From the IMG/VR virus record IMGVR_UViG_3300044712_000255, positions 1 through 30,332 of that record: 30,332 nucleotides of DNA; one strand, given 5' to 3'. This stretch comes from a virus. A program made the position numbers and the translations under genes. The notes under the pieces were generated by a model that saw only the letters and a list, made by a program, of their open reading frames with translations, was not told the origin of the DNA and did not search any database. This document shows, piece after piece, positions 1-7,925 of the stretch; within the stretch, counting starts at the first letter, position 1; the number at the start of each line of letters is the position of its first letter.

Positions 1-11
1 TGGAGAAATAA

Positions 12-203
12 ATGCCAAATCTTAATGAGTTTTTTGGTCCAAAACCTACATTTGAACAAGTTTCAAATTTGGAAAAGATAGCTGGTTCAAAGCCATGCTC
101 TAAGTGTGACAAAGATGCTGGTGAAGCTTACTGGGATCCAGCAAGTTTTACCATGTCATGGACATGTCCTGACGGTCACAGCAACACGTTTGTGGTAAAT
201 TAA
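12..203 (+). CDS. Small zinc-ribbon-like protein
   Basis: A 63-residue protein with a CSKC pair near residues 29-32 and a second Cys/His group (TCPDGH) near 51-56, a spacing that suggests one structural zinc site. A GGAG Shine-Dalgarno-like sequence lies just upstream at the window edge, and the stop codon overlaps the next start. I do not recognise a family with a defined function. Small zinc proteins of this size are common in actinophage operons; here it leads a group of DNA-processing genes. The zinc site is inferred from Cys/His spacing only. Confidence 0.7.
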   Translation: MPNLNEFFGPKPTFEQVSNLEKIAGSKPCSKCDKDAGEAYWDPASFTMSWTCPDGHSNTFVVN

Positions 204-511
204 TGTCAGAAAGATCTGAAGTAAAGCGTGATGGGGCAAAAGCCCAGAAGAATAGTGGTCGTGGGAATTACCAAAAGGGTGACGCTCAATGGCATGATTT
301 TGTAGTAGATTATAAAGAGTATGAGAAAAGCATCTCTATATCACAGAGTATTTGGTCAAAAATTTGTACAGATACTTTCAAGGTTAGCAGAGATAAGTAT
401 CCAGTACTAAAGATAATTTTGGGTAAAGATAACTCTAAAACAAGATTAGCTGTTATTGAGTGGACACTATTTGAGCAAATGGTTGAGGCGTGGGAGGATA
501 AAAATGGTTAG
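203..511 (+). CDS. Possible PD-(D/E)XK nuclease, Holliday-junction-resolvase-like
   Basis: A 102-residue protein. The N-terminal half carries NSGRG, then KGDA, then VDYKEY, an order that resembles the archaeal-type resolvase core (basic GRG, a GD acidic residue, then a D/E-x-K pair). Proteins with this layout are often labelled Holliday junction resolvase in actinophages; I recall this from family knowledge and have not searched it. The start overlaps the previous stop as TAATG, so translation is probably coupled. Neighbours include a Cas4-like nuclease and a RuvC-like resolvase, which fits recombination or packaging work. It could be a nuclease-fold protein without activity. Confidence 0.55.
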   Translation: MSERSEVKRDGAKAQKNSGRGNYQKGDAQWHDFVVDYKEYEKSISISQSIWSKICTDTFKVSRDKYPVLKIILGKDNSKTRLAVIEWTLFEQMVEAWEDKNG

Positions 512-614
512 TTTTTTATTTGGTATACTTATAGGTATGGTAACTGGGTTTGGAATGTATACAATTCTAGACGAAATGGATAGGCGTATTAAGGAAGATA
601 ATGATGGAAGATAA
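504..614 (+). CDS. 36-residue single-pass membrane peptide
   Basis: A short gene: hydrophobic residues 2-21 (VSFLFGILIGMVTGFGMYTI) form one likely membrane helix, followed by a charged tail. A strong GGGAGG Shine-Dalgarno sequence at 492-497 sits six bases before the ATG. The gene overlaps the end of the nuclease-like gene by 8 bases and the start of the next gene by 14, the usual packing in this region. Function is unknown. Confidence 0.6.
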   Translation: MVSFLFGILIGMVTGFGMYTILDEMDRRIKEDNDGR

Positions 615-936
615 GAATCCGCTAGAATTAATTAGCAATATTACTGAGTTTAATGATCTTCATGAGTTTATGAAGGATGAGCAACTGGATAAGGCATTGG
701 AGATTGTTGTAAAGCTTTTAATGAAGCCAGATGTTCCTGCTGCAAAAGCTCCTCAGCTTATTATTGAGTTGCAGGCATTATCAACTAAGTTTGCTATATT
801 GGCATCAATTTATTCTACAATTGCAAAGGATAAGGCTGGCTCAGTAAATAATAATAAGAAGAATATTTACTATTCAGTAAAGGAGTCCATCGACAAGCTC
901 GTAGATGCGCTTAAGTATGTTGTTAGGTATAATTAA
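601..936 (+). CDS. Hypothetical helical protein
   Basis: A 111-residue, Lys-rich, predicted all-helical protein with no recognisable catalytic motif. AAGGA at 592-596 serves ATG 601 (or the adjacent ATG 604). It lies directly before the Cas4-like nuclease with a 2-base gap, so the two are likely co-translated. Its position suggests an accessory role in DNA recombination or repair, which is inference from context only. Confidence 0.75.
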   Translation: MMEDKNPLELISNITEFNDLHEFMKDEQLDKALEIVVKLLMKPDVPAAKAPQLIIELQALSTKFAILASIYSTIAKDKAGSVNNNKKNIYYSVKESIDKLVDALKYVVRYN

Positions 937-938
937 AA

Positions 939-1754
939 TTGGCTAGAGAAATTGTAAAAAATTTAAAGTTTAAAAAATATAATGGAAAGTTTGATCCTTT
1001 AGAATTTGGCAAACTGTTAGATGATGCATACCTGGCAACTAAGCGTCCAGATGGCGAGATGACTAAGAAGTCATTTAGTCCAAGCTCCTTTGGATATGGT
1101 CACGGTAATTGTCCTAGATATTGGTATATGGCTTTTAGTGGTGCATACTTTATTGATAATAACGATGCTCAGGCTGTTGCCAACATGAAATATGGTACTG
1201 AAGCTCATGAGAGACTTCAAGATCTAATCAAGAGCAAGTCATCAGATTTATTTCAAACTACAAAAATTGTATCAGTAGATACTGAAGTTGAAATTAAAAA
1301 TGAGTATCCACCAATCCGTGGGTTTATCGATCTTGTCTTGAATTGGGATGGAACAAGTGTAATTGGTGAAATTAAAACAGCTAAGCAGGAAGTTTGGGAT
1401 ACAAGACAGTCTGAAATGAACCCAACATCTAACCATATTTTACAGTTGTTGACATATATGAAGCTAAAGAATATCGATGAGGGATTCTTTCTTTATGAGA
1501 ATAAGAATACCCAGGAGATTCTTATTCTACCAATTCAAATGAATGATCGAAACAGAAAGATCGTAGATGAGTTGTTTATATGGCTTCAGGAAGTTTGGGA
1601 TAACTTTAATGATGGCGATATGCCTTTCCGTCCAGAAGGCGCTACAAAAACAAAAGCTCCATGCACGTATTGTCCAATCAAGAAGGAATGTTGGTCTAAA
1701 GATGCAGAGCTGGGAACTGTTCAAATAGAGACATATAAGGTTCCAAAGCTATGA
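939..1754 (+). CDS. Cas4/RecB-like Fe-S PD-(D/E)XK exonuclease
   Basis: A 271-residue nuclease starting at TTG. The core is visible in order: Cys58 (NCPRYWY), His90 in GTEAHERL, Asp131 in RGFIDLVL, and the E-x-K pair Glu144/Lys146 in GEIKTAK, followed by QLLTYM. Near the C-terminus Cys242-x2-Cys245-x5-Cys251 completes a four-cysteine set with Cys58, the arrangement that holds a [4Fe-4S] cluster in Cas4 and AddB-type nucleases. The expected activity is single-strand DNA exonuclease or end resection. No cas1, cas2 or repeat array is nearby, so this is a phage recombination nuclease rather than a CRISPR component. The last four bases overlap the next gene. The TTG start follows the previous stop closely and lacks a strong Shine-Dalgarno sequence, so the exact start is less certain. 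Confidence 0.85.
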   Translation: MAREIVKNLKFKKYNGKFDPLEFGKLLDDAYLATKRPDGEMTKKSFSPSSFGYGHGNCPRYWYMAFSGAYFIDNNDAQAVANMKYGTEAHERLQDLIKSKSSDLFQTTKIVSVDTEVEIKNEYPPIRGFIDLVLNWDGTSVIGEIKTAKQEVWDTRQSEMNPTSNHILQLLTYMKLKNIDEGFFLYENKNTQEILILPIQMNDRNRKIVDELFIWLQEVWDNFNDGDMPFRPEGATKTKAPCTYCPIKKECWSKDAELGTVQIETYKVPKL

Positions 1755-2029
1755 AGTGCAGTAATAAAGAATGCTCAATAGATTTTGAGCCAAAGACTCA
1801 TAACCAAAAATATTGTTCTGATGAGTGTTGTAGAGTTGCAACAAATCGAAGAATTATGGAAAAGTATTATGAGAAAAAAGCTATTCGAAACGGTGCTTAT
1901 AGAGAATGCAAGAAGTGTAAAACTCAGCTAAGCAGATATAATCAGAATATGGTCTGTGGACTATGTGAAAAAAATAGCGCATTAAAAAATAAAAGCAAGA
2001 TACTGGGGATGCTAGATGACATTAGCTAG
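1751..2029 (+). CDS. Zinc-finger protein with three Cys pairs
   Basis: A 92-residue basic protein. The N-terminal half contains C3-x4-C8, then YCSDECC, resembling small MYM/HNH-like zinc fingers; the C-terminal half contains CKKC and CGLC, a second zinc ribbon. Lys/Arg-rich linkers suggest nucleic-acid binding. It starts within the end of the nuclease gene (ATGA overlap) and overlaps the RuvC-like gene by 14 bases, implying coupled expression with both. The specific role is unknown; a DNA-binding partner for the nuclease is an inference. Confidence 0.75.
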   Translation: MKCSNKECSIDFEPKTHNQKYCSDECCRVATNRRIMEKYYEKKAIRNGAYRECKKCKTQLSRYNQNMVCGLCEKNSALKNKSKILGMLDDIS

Positions 2030-2582
2030 TTTGCATAAAACTCAGGCATACTCAGTTCTTGGTATAGATGCATCTACTAACTCTGTAGCATTTTGTCTAT
2101 TCACAAATGGATATCCTTTTAAATGGGGGAAAATCGAATTTACTGGATCAGATATATTTGAGAAGATTGTAGATGCAAAAATTAAGATGCATGCTATGCT
2201 TTCAGAACTACAATCAGACTATATTGCAATAGAGGGTGCTGTTCTAGTAAGATCGCCAGATGCAGTAATAAAGTTGTCTTATGTATATGGTGCAGTTATA
2301 GCAGAGCTAATGACTACTGGATCAAAAGTAACTACAGTTTCTCCAACTGCATGGCAGGCAAAGATTGGTAATAAGAATCCAACTAAGGCAGAAAAGGAAT
2401 ATATTCGTCTAAAGAATCCAGGTTATGCGGAGTCTTGGTATAAGAACCAGTTAAGAAATATGCGTAAACAGAGAACTTGCGATTGGGTTTTATCTGAATT
2501 TAATATTCATGTTACAGATTATGATGTGGCAGATGCTATTGGCATTGCTTATTATGCACATGAGGAGCTTACTAAAAGATGA
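2016..2582 (+). CDS. RuvC-like Holliday junction resolvase
   Basis: A 188-residue RNase H-fold endonuclease. The acidic catalytic set is visible: Asp18 in LGIDAST, Glu73 in IAIEGAV, and Asp170/Asp173 in YDVADAIG near the C-terminus. Length and motif order match RuvC (about 170-190 residues). The enzyme would cut four-way junctions or branched replication intermediates before packaging. It overlaps the zinc-finger gene upstream and the 48-residue helix-turn-helix gene downstream by four bases (ATGA). The region between Glu73 and Asp170 is Lys-rich and divergent, as usual for phage RuvC. Confidence 0.85.
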   Translation: MTLASLHKTQAYSVLGIDASTNSVAFCLFTNGYPFKWGKIEFTGSDIFEKIVDAKIKMHAMLSELQSDYIAIEGAVLVRSPDAVIKLSYVYGAVIAELMTTGSKVTTVSPTAWQAKIGNKNPTKAEKEYIRLKNPGYAESWYKNQLRNMRKQRTCDWVLSEFNIHVTDYDVADAIGIAYYAHEELTKR

Positions 2583-2725
2583 AGCTTTATCAAAGTAAGG
2601 ATTGGCTTTACCGAAGGTACGTGGTTCAAAAGAAAACAGTTACAGAAATAGGAAAGGAATGTGGGGTATCTGCTATGACTATTCAAAGATACTTAGAGCA
2701 GTTTAGCCTCATTAAAAAAAGATGA
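2579..2725 (+). CDS. 48-residue helix-turn-helix protein
   Basis: A short gene joined to both neighbours by ATGA overlaps. The protein ends in a recognisable helix-turn-helix: VTEIGKECGVSAMTIQRYL, of the type seen in transposase and resolvase N-termini and small phage DNA-binding proteins. The N-terminus (MKLYQSKDWLYRRYV) resembles the start of HTH segments appended to phage homing endonucleases, but there is no nuclease domain here. Likely a DNA-binding peptide or a relic of a longer HTH protein. Confidence 0.7.
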   Translation: MKLYQSKDWLYRRYVVQKKTVTEIGKECGVSAMTIQRYLEQFSLIKKR

Positions 2726-3999
2726 AAAAGTTTATATTTATTCCAGTTGTAAATAGATTTGATTTGCTTGAAAAAGCAGTTAGAAGTGTTAAACAGGATA
2801 TTTATGATGAGTATATTATAGTTAACAACTCTGGTTCTGTAATTCCAGAAGAAGTTTATTCTGGAACTAAGTTTAGAGTTTTAAATCCAGAATCAAGCTT
2901 ATCATTTAAAGATACTCAAAATGCAATGATGAATTATGCAATTGAGAATGATTATGACTTTTATTCATTTATGCATAACGATGGAGAAATTCATGATGAT
3001 ACTGATAGAGAGCTAGTTCAATATGCAGAAGAATGTACAGATAATTGGGCTGTAATTTTTACAAACTACGACGTACTTTGTGCCTTTAAAACAAAGGCTG
3101 TTGAAGAAATTGGAGTTTGGGGAGACTGTAATTGGCCAGAGCAAAAGAACGGTTATTTACTAGATAATGATTATTATAGAAGAGTTAGATCATTTGGTTA
3201 TCAAATCAAAGAATTAACTGATAGAGAGATAACGTACAGGCCACTTGAGCTTGTTGGAGGTGTTTCTCACGTAGGATCTGCAACATTAAAAGAGCCAGAA
3301 GAACAGGCAATCTGGGACAGTCAGGTTCAAAGAGTTTATGATCACTATGTTTTGAAGTGGGGAGGACACCCAGGAGAAGAAAAATATACTCATGCATATA
3401 ATAAATATGCTGGATATGTAATGGATTTTCCAAACTGGTTTCACGGAATGAGAGATAACTTTGACGCTATTCTTTCTGAATACGTAGGAAAAGATAATTT
3501 AAATTTCTTAGAGATAGGGTCATTTACTGGAGATGCTTCATACTATATGCTTAAAAATATATTGACTGGAACTGACTCAACTCTTACCTGTGTAGATACA
3601 TGGGGAGGCAGTGTAGAGCATGTCGGAGAGCTAAGAGATGATTTTAATACTGGAAACATAGAAAAAGAGTTTAATAGAAAGATTAAGCCTTATAAGAATA
3701 AGGTATTAAAGCATAAAAAAACTAGCACAGATTTTTTAATTAATAATAGAGACAATCAGTATGATTTTATATATATTGATGGAGATCACTACGCAAAAAC
3801 AATTATATCTGATGCTGTGCTTTCATGGGATAATCTTAAGCCAGGCGGAATAATGGGATTTGATGATTATGAGTGGACTCATCCAGAAGGAAGTATGTAC
3901 GCTCCAAAAGTTGCTATAGATGCTTTTGTCTCGATTTATGATCCATATATCGATGTAATTTATCGTGGATATCAGCTATGGATAAGGAAGAAAGCATGA
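2722..3999 (+). CDS. Glycosyltransferase-2 / SAM-methyltransferase fusion
   Basis: A 425-residue two-domain protein. Residues 1 to about 215 look like a GT-A glycosyltransferase: an N-terminal beta strand (FIFIPVVNRFDLLEKAV), IIVNNSG, and an acidic metal-site candidate in HNDGE. Residues about 240-425 form a class I methyltransferase of the Methyltransf_24 type: FLEIGSFTGDASYYML (SAM loop), CVDTW, FIYIDGDHY and LKPGGIMGFDDY. The fusion suggests one protein adds a sugar and a methyl group to the same product, perhaps a virion or surface glycan, or modifies the phage DNA. An NAD-dependent epimerase follows with an ATGA overlap, which fits nucleotide-sugar use. The acceptor cannot be told from sequence. 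Confidence 0.8.
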   Translation: MKKFIFIPVVNRFDLLEKAVRSVKQDIYDEYIIVNNSGSVIPEEVYSGTKFRVLNPESSLSFKDTQNAMMNYAIENDYDFYSFMHNDGEIHDDTDRELVQYAEECTDNWAVIFTNYDVLCAFKTKAVEEIGVWGDCNWPEQKNGYLLDNDYYRRVRSFGYQIKELTDREITYRPLELVGGVSHVGSATLKEPEEQAIWDSQVQRVYDHYVLKWGGHPGEEKYTHAYNKYAGYVMDFPNWFHGMRDNFDAILSEYVGKDNLNFLEIGSFTGDASYYMLKNILTGTDSTLTCVDTWGGSVEHVGELRDDFNTGNIEKEFNRKIKPYKNKVLKHKKTSTDFLINNRDNQYDFIYIDGDHYAKTIISDAVLSWDNLKPGGIMGFDDYEWTHPEGSMYAPKVAIDAFVSIYDPYIDVIYRGYQLWIRKKA

Positions 4000-4895
4000 A
4001 GTGTTTAGTTACTGGTGGGGCAGGATTTATTGGATCACATTTAGTTGATAGGCTTGTCGAGCTAGGCCATAAGGTTGTATGTATAGATAATGAAAGTGCC
4101 GAATCAAATGAAATGTTTTATTGGAATGATAAGGCAAGTAATTATAGATTTGATATATGTAATTATGATCAGATCTTTGACTTATTTAATTCAGTAGATA
4201 TTGTTTTCCATTTAGCATCTGATGCTAGAATTCAGCCAGCAATTTTAAATCCAAGAAAGTCTGTAGATACAAATGTCATTGGTACCTTTAATGTGTTAGA
4301 GGCATCTAGAAAGAATAATGTAGGTAGAGTAGTTCTTGCCAGTACATCATCTACTTATGGCAAAAAGAACAGCTTACCAAATGTAGAAACGCAGAAAGAG
4401 GATTGCCTTACACCTTATTCTGTTTCCAAGCTTTTCTCAGAAAACATGGCAAAGGTTTATCATAATTTGTACGGACTTGAAACGCTATCTTTAAGATATT
4501 TTAATGTATATGGTGATAGGCAACCACTAAAGGGACAGTATGCTCCAGTAATTGGACTATTTTTAAAGCAATTTAGAAATGACATTCCTTTAACAGTTGT
4601 TGGAGATGGTCAGCAAAAAAGGGACTTCACGCACATTTCAGATGTTACTACTGCTAATATATTGGCAGGATTTAAGGCTAGCTCGGAAGGTATGTTTGGA
4701 CAAACTTATAATATAGGATATGGTCAAAGCCACAAGATACTTGACATAGCACACATGATATCTGATAGAATAGAGTTCATTGATGCAAGGCCTGGCGAGG
4801 CTGCAGAAACCTTGTCAGATACAAATAAGTTTAGAAAAGCATTTGGTTGGAGACCAACTAAATCATTAGTCGAATGGATTGAGGAGAATAAGTAA
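3996..4895 (+). CDS. NAD-dependent nucleotide-sugar epimerase/dehydratase
   Basis: A 299-residue short-chain dehydrogenase/reductase of the extended (GalE-like) type. The Rossmann motif TGGAGFIGSHL is at the N-terminus, the catalytic pair is Tyr141-x3-Lys145 (PYSVSK), and RYFNVYG and a C-terminal RPGE..GWRPT motif are present. It probably epimerises or dehydrates a UDP- or GDP-sugar to feed the upstream glycosyltransferase. I place the start at 3996 rather than at the in-frame ATG 3978 because AAGGAAG sits five bases before it, it makes an ATGA overlap with the previous gene, and the protein then begins directly at the Rossmann strand. The substrate is not determined. Confidence 0.88.
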   Translation: MKCLVTGGAGFIGSHLVDRLVELGHKVVCIDNESAESNEMFYWNDKASNYRFDICNYDQIFDLFNSVDIVFHLASDARIQPAILNPRKSVDTNVIGTFNVLEASRKNNVGRVVLASTSSTYGKKNSLPNVETQKEDCLTPYSVSKLFSENMAKVYHNLYGLETLSLRYFNVYGDRQPLKGQYAPVIGLFLKQFRNDIPLTVVGDGQQKRDFTHISDVTTANILAGFKASSEGMFGQTYNIGYGQSHKILDIAHMISDRIEFIDARPGEAAETLSDTNKFRKAFGWRPTKSLVEWIEENK

Positions 4896-5230
4896 TGGCG
4901 GGATACCCAGAAAAGGATAAGGGCTATCAGATGTGGATTACAGATCTACAATTAATAGCAACCGATGCACCTTCAGGAATAAAGATCCTCAACGAGACTC
5001 TTGAAATAGCAGAGATGCTAATTAAAAAGAATATTTCTTATGGAGACTCAGCTTTAAATCCAATGAGACTATTTGCCTCATCAGACTCTGTAGAGCAATT
5101 AAAAGTTCGTATTGATGATAAATTAAATAGAATCAATAATGCTCAAGGTTTTGCAGGAGATAATGATATTGATGATTTAATTGGATATCTTATTCTTCTA
5201 AAGATAGCTAATAAAATTTCAGTTGACTAA
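4895..5230 (+). CDS. Conserved phage helical protein, possibly nucleotide-modification-associated
   Basis: A 111-residue protein with three conserved-looking blocks: KKNISYGDSALNP, then VRIDDKLNRI, then DIDDLIGYLILL. Proteins with YGDSALNP/RIDDKL/DxxGYLxLL are widespread in actinophages, and they resemble the MazG-like or DUF1599 (nucleotide modification associated domain 1) fold, where acidic helices bind a nucleotide and metal. This match is by memory of the motif. The start overlaps the epimerase stop (TAATG). A role linked to modified nucleotides would fit the neighbouring glycosyltransferase-methyltransferase, but this is speculative. Confidence 0.6.
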   Translation: MAGYPEKDKGYQMWITDLQLIATDAPSGIKILNETLEIAEMLIKKNISYGDSALNPMRLFASSDSVEQLKVRIDDKLNRINNAQGFAGDNDIDDLIGYLILLKIANKISVD

Positions 5231-5251
5231 GATTAAATTATAGGCTATAAT
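5223..5251 (+). promoter_or_regulatory. Leaderless sigma70-type promoter for terminase operon
   Basis: TTGACT at 5223-5228, a 17-base spacer and TATAAT at 5246-5251, then seven bases to the ATG at 5259. With transcription normally starting 6-8 bases after the -10 box, the mRNA would begin at or next to the start codon. No Shine-Dalgarno sequence is present. The -35 box lies inside the last codons of the upstream gene. Confidence 0.75.
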
Positions 5252-5258
5252 ATATAAT

Positions 5259-5798
5259 ATGGCTGAAGTAGAATTAGCTGATCATTTTGATCGCATGAAT
5301 AGAGTTGTGTCTGAGTTATTAAAGGGCAATAGCGCCACTCAGATTGCCACCATTACAGGGCTTCAACGCAAGGAAGTTCTGTCGTTAATTGACGACTGGA
5401 AGAATGTGGTGCATAACGACAACTCTGCCAGAGAGCGGGCTAAAGAGGCTGTGTCTGGGGCGGATCAACATTACGCTATGCTCATCAAGGAGGCATGGAA
5501 GACTGTTGAGGACGCAGACACTCAAGGCCAACTCGGAACAAAAGCAACTGCATTAAAACTAATTGCAGATATTGAAACAAAAAGAATCGGCATGCTTCAA
5601 CAGGTTGGTTTATTGGACAATGCTGAACTAGCCACACAGATTGCAGAGACAGAGCATAAGCAGGAGATACTTGTTAAGATTCTAAAAGAAGTAACCTCTT
5701 CATGCTCTAAGTGTAAGCTTGAGGTTGCAAAAAGATTGTCTCAAATTACTGGTGTTGTTGAGCCTGTTGTCATTGAGCAGGAAGTAAGTGGATCTTAA
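5259..5798 (+). CDS. Probable terminase small subunit
   Basis: A 179-residue protein directly upstream of, and overlapping, the terminase large subunit. Residues about 12-45 contain a helix-turn-helix-like segment (SATQIATITGLQRKEVLSL), followed by long helices suited to oligomerisation and a C-terminal tail with CSKC. This domain order is typical of small terminase subunits, which bind the packaging site and regulate the motor. The family assignment rests mainly on position plus the HTH. The first part of the gene is visibly richer in G+C than the terminase gene that follows. Confidence 0.65.
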   Translation: MAEVELADHFDRMNRVVSELLKGNSATQIATITGLQRKEVLSLIDDWKNVVHNDNSARERAKEAVSGADQHYAMLIKEAWKTVEDADTQGQLGTKATALKLIADIETKRIGMLQQVGLLDNAELATQIAETEHKQEILVKILKEVTSSCSKCKLEVAKRLSQITGVVEPVVIEQEVSGS

Positions 5799-7581
5799 TT
5801 TTGATGACCTTATCGATCTACTTGATGGCGAAGAATTCGATGAACGCCCAGTAGATTTAAGGACATTTGTAACCAGTCCAGAATATCTAGGACTACCACC
5901 TCTTTCAGAATATCAATACACATTAATTGAAAAGTCTTCACAGATATATAAAGAGTCAACTCTAATTAAATTATTTGGAGAAGAAGAGGGAAAGCGCATG
6001 TTTAAGCAAACATGCAACGAAGTTATTGCCCAGCTTGGTAAGGGTTCTGGAAAAGACTACTCTTCTACTATATCAGTAGCATATCAAGTTTATTTATTAT
6101 TATGTTTAAAAGATCCAGCAACTTATTATGGTAAACCTCCTGGAGATACAATCGATATTATCAACATTGCGATTAACGCACAGCAGGCCAATAACGTCTT
6201 CTTTAAGGGTTTTAAGACACGAATAGAGCATTGCCCATGGTTTATAGGTAAGTATGATCCAAAGGCCTCTGAGATCAAATTTGACAAGAACGTTACTGTC
6301 TATTCTGGACACTCTGAAAGAGAAGCTTGGGAAGGTTATAACGTTCTCACAGTTATTCTTGATGAAATTTCAGGATTTGCTACTGAAAATACAACTGGTC
6401 ATGACCAGGCTAAAACAGCTGATGCTATTTATGACATGTATCGTGGATCTGTTATTTCTCGTTTTCCAGATTACGGCAAGATTATTCTTCTTTCGTTCCC
6501 ACGCTTTAAGAATGATCCAATTCAAAAGTTTTATGATTCTGTAATCGCAGAAAAGGAAGTTGTTGTAAGAAGTAAAATTTTAAAAATGGATGATGATCTT
6601 CCAGACGGAACAGAGGGTAATGAAATCACTGTTGAGTGGGAGGAAGATCATATTATATCTTATGCAATCCCAAAGACATACGCCCTAAAAAGACCTTCAT
6701 GGGAAGTGAACCCAACAAAGAAAATTGAAGATTACAAGGTTGAGTTCTACAAGAATATGCCAGATGCCCTTGGCCGTTTTGCATGTATGCCACCAGAAAT
6801 GGTTGATGCATTCTTTAAGTCTAGAGAAAAGGTTGAAAAGGCATTTAATAATACTGCGCTGGCAGTAGATAAATTTGGAAGACTAGAGCCATGGTTTGCG
6901 CCAGACCCAGATAAAACATACTTTATTCACGTTGACTTGGCTCAAAAGCATGACCATTGCGCCGTTGCTTTAGCTCATGTTCAGAAGTGGGTTAATGTAA
7001 AGGTAACTAATGAATATTCTCAGCCAGCTCCTATTGTTGAAGTTGATGCCGTTAGATACTGGACTCCAACACCAGATAAGTCAGTAGACTTTACAGAGGT
7101 TAAGGACTATATATTATCTCTAAGAACTGCTGGATTTAATATCAGCGTATGTACATTTGACCGATGGAACTCTCACGATATGATGCAGCAATTAAAACAA
7201 TATGGAATTAATACTGAAACCCTGTCGGTTGCTAAAAAGCATTATGACGATATGGCAATGGTTATTGCCGAAGAAAGATTATCTGGACCAGCAATTAAAT
7301 TACTTATAGATGAATTACTTCAATTAAAGATAATGCGAGATAAGGTTGATCACCCTAGAAAGGGATCAAAAGACTTGGCTGACGCAGTTTGTGGGTCAGT
7401 ATATAATGCGATTAGTAGGACAAGACCTACAAATAATACACAGATTGAAATACATGCATATGACTACGATAGTTATAGAAGAGAGCTGGAGGAATCTAGA
7501 AAAGATTCTATTAATTTAGTTCGGCCTCCAAGAATGCCAAATGATTTAAAGACCGCAATGGATAGGATGATGATAATATGA
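5788..7581 (+). CDS. terL: Terminase large subunit (packaging ATPase-nuclease)
   Basis: A 597-residue DNA-packaging motor. The ATPase domain has a variant Walker A loop, Gly84-KGSGK-Asp90 with Lys89, and Walker B VILDEI with Asp192/Glu193. The C-terminal RNase H-like nuclease shows Asp383 in IHVDLA, Asp458 in CTFDRWNS and Asp532 in KDLADAV. The start is GTG, with a GGAAG-type ribosome site, overlapping the small subunit gene by 11 bases. Length is slightly above average. It pumps DNA into the prohead and cuts the concatemer. No portal, protease or major capsid gene follows in this window. Confidence 0.95.
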   Translation: MDLNFDDLIDLLDGEEFDERPVDLRTFVTSPEYLGLPPLSEYQYTLIEKSSQIYKESTLIKLFGEEEGKRMFKQTCNEVIAQLGKGSGKDYSSTISVAYQVYLLLCLKDPATYYGKPPGDTIDIINIAINAQQANNVFFKGFKTRIEHCPWFIGKYDPKASEIKFDKNVTVYSGHSEREAWEGYNVLTVILDEISGFATENTTGHDQAKTADAIYDMYRGSVISRFPDYGKIILLSFPRFKNDPIQKFYDSVIAEKEVVVRSKILKMDDDLPDGTEGNEITVEWEEDHIISYAIPKTYALKRPSWEVNPTKKIEDYKVEFYKNMPDALGRFACMPPEMVDAFFKSREKVEKAFNNTALAVDKFGRLEPWFAPDPDKTYFIHVDLAQKHDHCAVALAHVQKWVNVKVTNEYSQPAPIVEVDAVRYWTPTPDKSVDFTEVKDYILSLRTAGFNISVCTFDRWNSHDMMQQLKQYGINTETLSVAKKHYDDMAMVIAEERLSGPAIKLLIDELLQLKIMRDKVDHPRKGSKDLADAVCGSVYNAISRTRPTNNTQIEIHAYDYDSYRRELEESRKDSINLVRPPRMPNDLKTAMDRMMII

Positions 7582-7826
7582 GTATATATCAAGAGAGAGC
7601 AAAAGAATGTAAATGTTGTGGAAAGCATGTACCTCTCCCAACAGTATTAAAAGATTATAACGGAATCACCTTGTGTCCAACCACATTTTCAAATGTAGTT
7701 GAATATAAGAGGTTGTGGATAAGCATTGGCAAAAGACCTTCTGGAAGCATTAGAAAACATTTTTCTGATTATGTTCAACAAATTGTTGAATCAACTATTG
7801 ACAAGAACGATGACGGCACACTATAA
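7578..7826 (+). CDS. Small zinc-motif protein downstream of terminase
   Basis: An 82-residue protein beginning with a CKCC cluster at residues 11-14 and a later Cys (LCPTTF), suggesting a zinc site, followed by basic helices. It overlaps the terminase stop by four bases (ATGA), so it is likely translated with it. I do not recognise a function. Its stop codon is 12 bases before the first tRNA. Confidence 0.7.
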   Translation: MSIYQERAKECKCCGKHVPLPTVLKDYNGITLCPTTFSNVVEYKRLWISIGKRPSGSIRKHFSDYVQQIVESTIDKNDDGTL

Positions 7827-7838
7827 TTAACCTATTAT

Positions 7839-7912
7839 GCAGCGGTAGCCAAGTTGGTCAAGGCCCCGAACTCATAATTCGGTTATCGTCGGTTCAAGTC
7901 CGACTCGCTGTA
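7839..7912 (+). tRNA. tRNA with CAT anticodon (Met, or Ile2 reading ATA)
   Basis: A full 74-base cloverleaf: acceptor GCAGCGG pairs with TCGCTGT (two G-U pairs), D stem GCC/GGC, anticodon stem CCGAA/TTCGG with loop CTCATAA, T stem GTCGG/CCGAC with loop TTCAAGT, discriminator A. The CCA end is not encoded. Anticodon CAT fits elongator Met, or isoleucine if the C is modified to lysidine. Given how often ATA occurs in the surrounding genes, tRNA-Ile2 is a real alternative; sequence alone does not decide it. It sits between two protein genes, so processing from a longer transcript is likely. Confidence 0.93.
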
Positions 7913-7925
7913 CTAGGAGGTACAA

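Noticed and set aside
939-1754. A CRISPR-Cas4 reading of the Fe-S nuclease
   Set aside because: No cas1/cas2, no repeat-spacer array and phage recombination neighbours; Cas4-like nucleases are common in phages without CRISPR.
6254-6544. A 96-codon + strand frame inside the terminase gene
   Set aside because: It lies wholly within terL in another frame, with Leu/Phe-rich sequence typical of a shadow frame; terL motifs on both sides of it are intact.
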